DNA of 35,632 nucleotides, from NCBI GenBank assembly GCA_025934895.1, contig JAICWH010000023.1:1-35632 (forward strand). Reading direction: 5' to 3'. The notes under the pieces were generated by a model. The model was not told the DNA's origin. It made no database searches and saw only the letters and a program-made list of their open reading frames with translations. The number at the start of each line of letters is the position of its first letter. Within the stretch, counting starts at the first letter, position 1. Positions 33,102 to 35,632 of this stretch are shown here, piece by piece. Origin of the DNA: Nocardioidaceae bacterium. GTDB lineage: Bacteria > Actinomycetota > Actinomycetes > Propionibacteriales > Nocardioidaceae. The translations under genes and the position numbers were made by a program.

Positions 33102-33893
33102 ATGACGCCAGGTCACAGTGATGCTCCGGCGCGCGCCACGCTGACCCTGCTCCGCGACTTCGAGTTCAGGTACGACAACGAGCACGTCGACGTCGCACCG
33201 TGCGCCCAGCGGCTGATCGGGTTCCTGGCCCTCCAGGACGGCCGGCCGGTGCGACGTACCTACGTGAGCGGCACGCTGTGGAGCGAGTCGTCGGATGCCC
33301 ACGCGCAGGCGAGTCTTCGCACGGCCCTGTGGCGCAGCCCGGTCTGCGGCGCGGAGCCACTCGTGTGCGCGAGCGGCACCCACCTGTGGCTGAGTCCGCT
33401 AGCCGAGATCGACGTGCGCACGGCCACGGCCCGAGCCCATCAGCTGCTCGGCCTCCACGCCATCGACCCGACCTCGATCGACGTGATGGCCGAGGTGGCG
33501 GCGTACGGCCACGACGTGCTCGTCGGGTGGTACGACGAGTGGGTCGACTCCGAAAGGGAGCGGTTCCGCCAGCTCCGGCTGCACGTCCTCGACCAGTTGG
33601 GCGAGCTCCTGCTCAGAGCGCACCAGTACGCCGAGGCCGTCGAGGTCGCACTGGTCGCGCTGGCCTCCGACGAGCTGCGCGAGAGCGCGCACCGCCTGCT
33701 GGTGCGGGCCCACCTGTGCGAGGGCAACATCGCGGAGGCGATGCGCCAGTACCGCTCTTACGCGACGCAGCTCGCGGCCCAACTCGGAGTCCGACCCTCG
33801 GGCGCCATGGAGGAGCTGATCAGCGCCGTCACCTCGGCCGCCGCCCAGGTCCCTCGGCCGGGCGGCGCCACACGCCGCGCGGCCACTGCCTGA
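33102..33893 (+). CDS. SARP-family regulator (winged HTH + BTAD)
   Basis: The 263-residue protein has an OmpR-like DNA-binding half (ATLTLLRDFEFRYDNEHVDV, LIGFLALQDGRPVRRTYVSG, SSDAHAQASLRTALWRSPVC). A bacterial transcriptional activation domain follows (SERERFRQLRLHVLDQLGEL, LRESAHRLLVRAHLCEGNIA, EAMRQYRSYATQLAAQLGVR). This is the short SARP architecture that activates gene clusters by binding 11-bp-spaced direct repeats just upstream of -10 boxes. ATG 33102 has AGGGG about six bases upstream; an upstream in-frame ATG at 33027 would add an unlikely 25 residues. Its location at the end of the eCIS locus and the shared repeat arrays make it the probable activator of that locus. Confidence 0.85.
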   Translation: MTPGHSDAPARATLTLLRDFEFRYDNEHVDVAPCAQRLIGFLALQDGRPVRRTYVSGTLWSESSDAHAQASLRTALWRSPVCGAEPLVCASGTHLWLSPLAEIDVRTATARAHQLLGLHAIDPTSIDVMAEVAAYGHDVLVGWYDEWVDSERERFRQLRLHVLDQLGELLLRAHQYAEAVEVALVALASDELRESAHRLLVRAHLCEGNIAEAMRQYRSYATQLAAQLGVRPSGAMEELISAVTSAAAQVPRPGGATRRAATA

Positions 33894-33961
33894 CCCTCAC
33901 GGGTCCGATGCCGGCCGGCTGGCTCCCAGACGTGCGAGGAGCATCAGGGGTGAGGTCTGGG

Positions 33962-34615
33962 TTAGGTCTGTTCGAGGGCAACGGAGACTATCTGTGCGGC
34001 GCCGGCGAGGTCGGGGACGGGTCCGTCGTACCTGCGGGCGTTCGCTTCGTCGAGCATCACGGCGACGAAGGTGTGGGCGGCCTGCCGCCGGCGAACGGGG
34101 TCCAGGACGCGTTCGAGAGCGCCGTCCAACACCGCCTCGGTCACCTCGAGCAGGCCCTCGCGCAGTCGCTTGATGTGCTGCCGGACCTCGGGATGGGTGC
34201 CGGCCTCGCGGAAGATGATCGTGCGTAGCACCACCGACTCATGCTCACCCAGGCGCAGCCTTCTGGCGAGGCGCAGGAGCGAGCCTGTGGGGTCTCCCTT
34301 GCGCACCACGTCGCCTGCCTGACACAGCGGGTGGGTCGGGAGCCGTTCGTCCAACAGAGCTCTCAGGATGTCGACCTTGCGGGGGAAGTAGTAGAACACC
34401 AGGCCCTTGGGAACCCCCGCATCCTTGGCGATCACGGCAGTCGGGGTCGCATCGAAACCCTGCTGCGCGAATTGCCGCTCCGCGGCGTCGAGGATCCGGG
34501 AACGACGGCCTTCTTGCACTTCTGGAGCGCTGTGCGCCATCGGTTCGACGTCGGCGGCGGCAGTCGATCGGGGCTCCACGGCTGTAGTCAACCCCTTGGC
34601 TGCAGGTCTCGCCAA
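33962..34615 (-). CDS. TetR-family transcriptional regulator
   Basis: The 217-residue protein has the TetR HTH (RILDAAERQFAQQGFDATPT, then AVIAKDAGVPKGLVFYYFPR) and a typical helical ligand domain ending in LAGAAQIVSVALEQT. The first 25 residues precede the family core and look poorly structured. TTG 34615 has GGGAGG eight bases upstream; ATG 34540 is the alternative start but lacks an RBS. It lies about 96 bp downstream of the SPW-repeat gene on the same strand and converges with the SARP gene. The palindrome at 35136-35155 is its probable operator. The ligand is unknown. Confidence 0.85.
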   Translation of the reverse strand: MARPAAKGLTTAVEPRSTAAADVEPMAHSAPEVQEGRRSRILDAAERQFAQQGFDATPTAVIAKDAGVPKGLVFYYFPRKVDILRALLDERLPTHPLCQAGDVVRKGDPTGSLLRLARRLRLGEHESVVLRTIIFREAGTHPEVRQHIKRLREGLLEVTEAVLDGALERVLDPVRRRQAAHTFVAVMLDEANARRYDGPVPDLAGAAQIVSVALEQT

Positions 34616-34711
34616 TGTGGCGGCCTCCCTGATCGGCCGATGGTCGCTTGGCTGTCAGCCGCCGGAGGTGGCCGGACACGGTCGGTCCGGCCACCTGCTC
34701 GCAGGCTGCCG

Positions 34712-35068
34712 TCAGCGGGTGCTGGCGACCTGGCTGTGGATCCGGTTGCTCTCCGGCAGCGCCAACAGACCCACGCCGGCGGTGATGATACCGACGATCC
34801 AGGCGGTGACGGCCATACCGGTGGTGCCGGAGAAGCCCATCACCCAGGGGGCGATGAAGAACAGCACACCGAGGACCGCGACAGCGCCTTCGGAGACCAC
34901 GTTCCCTGGCATCGCTAGTGACGCTAGAGCAACGAGGATTGTGACGACGCCCAGCACGACCATCGTCCACGAGGCACGGGTCGTGGTCTCTGTCCAGATC
35001 GGGGACAGGAGCGCGTAGAGCCCCACGACGGCCGCCGCCCAGTCCTGCCAGCGTGTCCACTTCTGCAT
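34712..35068 (-). CDS. SPW-repeat membrane protein
   Basis: The 118-residue protein has four hydrophobic helices (AAAVVGLYALLSPIW, TMVVLGVVTILVALASLAMP, AVAVLGVLFFIAPWVMGFSG, MAVTAWIVGIITAGVGLLAL). The two repeats carry the LLSPIW and FIAPWVMGF signatures of the SPW family (PF03779). The start ATG has an AGGAGGAGG Shine-Dalgarno. The role of SPW proteins is not established; several sit beside TetR regulators, as here. Transcription probably starts within 35070-35160, under the palindromic operator. Confidence 0.85.
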   Translation of the reverse strand: MQKWTRWQDWAAAVVGLYALLSPIWTETTTRASWTMVVLGVVTILVALASLAMPGNVVSEGAVAVLGVLFFIAPWVMGFSGTTGMAVTAWIVGIITAGVGLLALPESNRIHSQVASTR

Positions 35069-35135
35069 TGTGATCCTCCTCCTCGGAAGCAGGATCCGTC
35101 GTCTTCAGGCGGATCGACACCATCATCATAGATTT

Positions 35136-35155
35136 GATTGACCGCCCGATCAATC
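35136..35155. promoter_or_regulatory. TetR-type palindromic operator upstream of the SPW/TetR pair
   Basis: GATTGACCGCCCGATCAATC is an imperfect 20-bp palindrome whose arms (GATTGAyCGs) match in 8 of 10 positions. TTGACC/GGTCAA-type half sites are typical of TetR-family repressors. It lies about 70 bp upstream of the SPW-repeat ATG, in a locally AT-rich stretch suited to a promoter, and the TetR gene follows in the same direction, so autoregulation is likely. Confidence 0.55.
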
Positions 35156-35296
35156 CGGTCGGCTATGGCGGCGCCTCGCCACTGCAGACCCACGGAGCAC
35201 CGCGTCCGACGGTCGGTAGGTTTGCTCCGGTGGCATGCGAACGGGACGCGGGTCGGTGAGGTCAGTGACCGCCCGGGGCCCGTGGACCGGCGGGGG

Positions 35297-35378
35297 TTAT
35301 GCGTCCCGGCGTCGCAGTAGCACTGCGGCTGCAGCCAGCGCAACGGCGACCCAGATGCACAGCACCAGCAGGCTCACT
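35297..35378 (-). pseudogene. Membrane-protein C-terminal relic (ABC-2 permease-like)
   Basis: The minus strand ends in VSLLVLCIWVAVALAAAAVL followed by LRRRDA and a TAA at 35297-35299. A last transmembrane helix and a short Arg-rich tail are typical of ABC-2-type permeases. Upstream of 35378 this does not continue in the same frame as a plausible permease, so it looks like a leftover 3' end. The 35156-35296 and 35379-35523 stretches hold no gene I can support. Confidence 0.35.
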
Positions 35379-35523
35379 GACCCGCTTCGTCGGCCACCCG
35401 GCCCACGGCGCCAGCCAGCTGCAAGTCGACCTGCACCGCTTCGCGTTCCTCCTCGGGGCCGACAACGGTGAGCAACTCTTCGGCGACCAGACCAGTCGAT
35501 AGACACGACTGGCGCCTTACCTA

Positions 35524-35632
35524 ATGAGCCGACCCAACTGCGAACAGTGCGGACAGCAGCTACCCCGACCCCTACTCACCTGGCCGCCCGATGACCTACT
35601 GCTCCCCGGCCCACCGGACACGCGGCGGCCAC
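35524..35632 (+). CDS. Possible CxxC small protein, partial at right edge
   Basis: An ATG at 35524 opens a frame that begins MSRPNCEQCGQQLPRPLLTW and runs off the window. The CxxCG knuckle near the N-terminus resembles small zinc-binding actinobacterial proteins, but only 36 residues are visible and no clear RBS precedes it. Coding status is uncertain. Confidence 0.25.
   Translation, partial: MSRPNCEQCGQQLPRPLLTWPPDDLLLPGPPDTRRP

Noticed and set aside
34241-34918. Plus-strand 225-aa frame over the TetR/SPW region
   Set aside because: Antisense to two genes with clear family motifs and good RBS sites.

Overview
The window is high-GC DNA with GTG and TTG starts, SARP and TetR regulators, an SPW-repeat membrane protein and an IS481 relic. 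This points to an actinomycete, perhaps Nocardioides-like, although the genus cannot be settled from the sequence. The core, about 8.9-32.8 kb, is one compact + strand locus for an extracellular/cytoplasmic contractile injection system (eCIS/CIS), a phage-tail-like particle related to Afp, PVC and Streptomyces CIS.

Left flank (1-8.8 kb): a patchwork of intact singletons and decayed genes. It begins with a carboxymuconolactone decarboxylase-family gene cut by the window edge, facing a multiply frameshifted LysR regulator. Next come a 51-aa membrane protein, a LicD-like relic, a small secreted protein with a perfect hairpin behind it, a P-loop ATPase with a C-terminal HTH, a frameshifted beta-propeller gene, an ABC-ATPase relic behind an AT-rich palindrome, a membrane-anchored esterase, an IS481 transposase relic, a VOC protein and a short CMD-like protein.

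eCIS locus (8974-32755): genes are mostly joined by 1- or 4-nt start/stop overlaps. In order: DUF4255 tail terminator (Pvc16-like), unknown protein, sheath 1, tube 1, sheath 2, tube 2, LysM protein (Pvc7-like), DUF5908 small protein (Pvc6-like), gp27-like hub and gp5-like spike as two genes (a split Pvc8), unknown protein, gp25 (Pvc9-like), baseplate J/gp6 (Pvc11-like), TIGR02242 tail protein (Pvc12 position), two proteins sharing an N-terminal module (the first with a histone-H1-like Lys/Thr/Ala tail), an unknown protein, an AAA+ ATPase (Pvc15-like) and an 897-aa multidomain protein. I read the last one as a cargo/toxin, with a hydrophobic Gly/Ala segment, a long coiled coil and an HNH/EndoVII-like C-terminus. 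I find no PAAR tip gene (Pvc10) and no classical tape measure (Pvc14).

Right flank: 346 bp after the cargo gene lies a SARP (wHTH + BTAD) regulator. GTGACG direct repeats spaced exactly 11 bp occur both just upstream of the first eCIS gene (8878, 8889, 8900, with a weaker copy in phase at 8922) and upstream of the SARP gene (32841, 32852, variant at 32863). SARPs are known to bind direct repeats of this spacing, so the inference is a dedicated, self-regulated switch for the eCIS. Then come a minus-strand SPW-repeat membrane protein/TetR pair with a TetR-type palindrome upstream, and degraded sequence to the edge.
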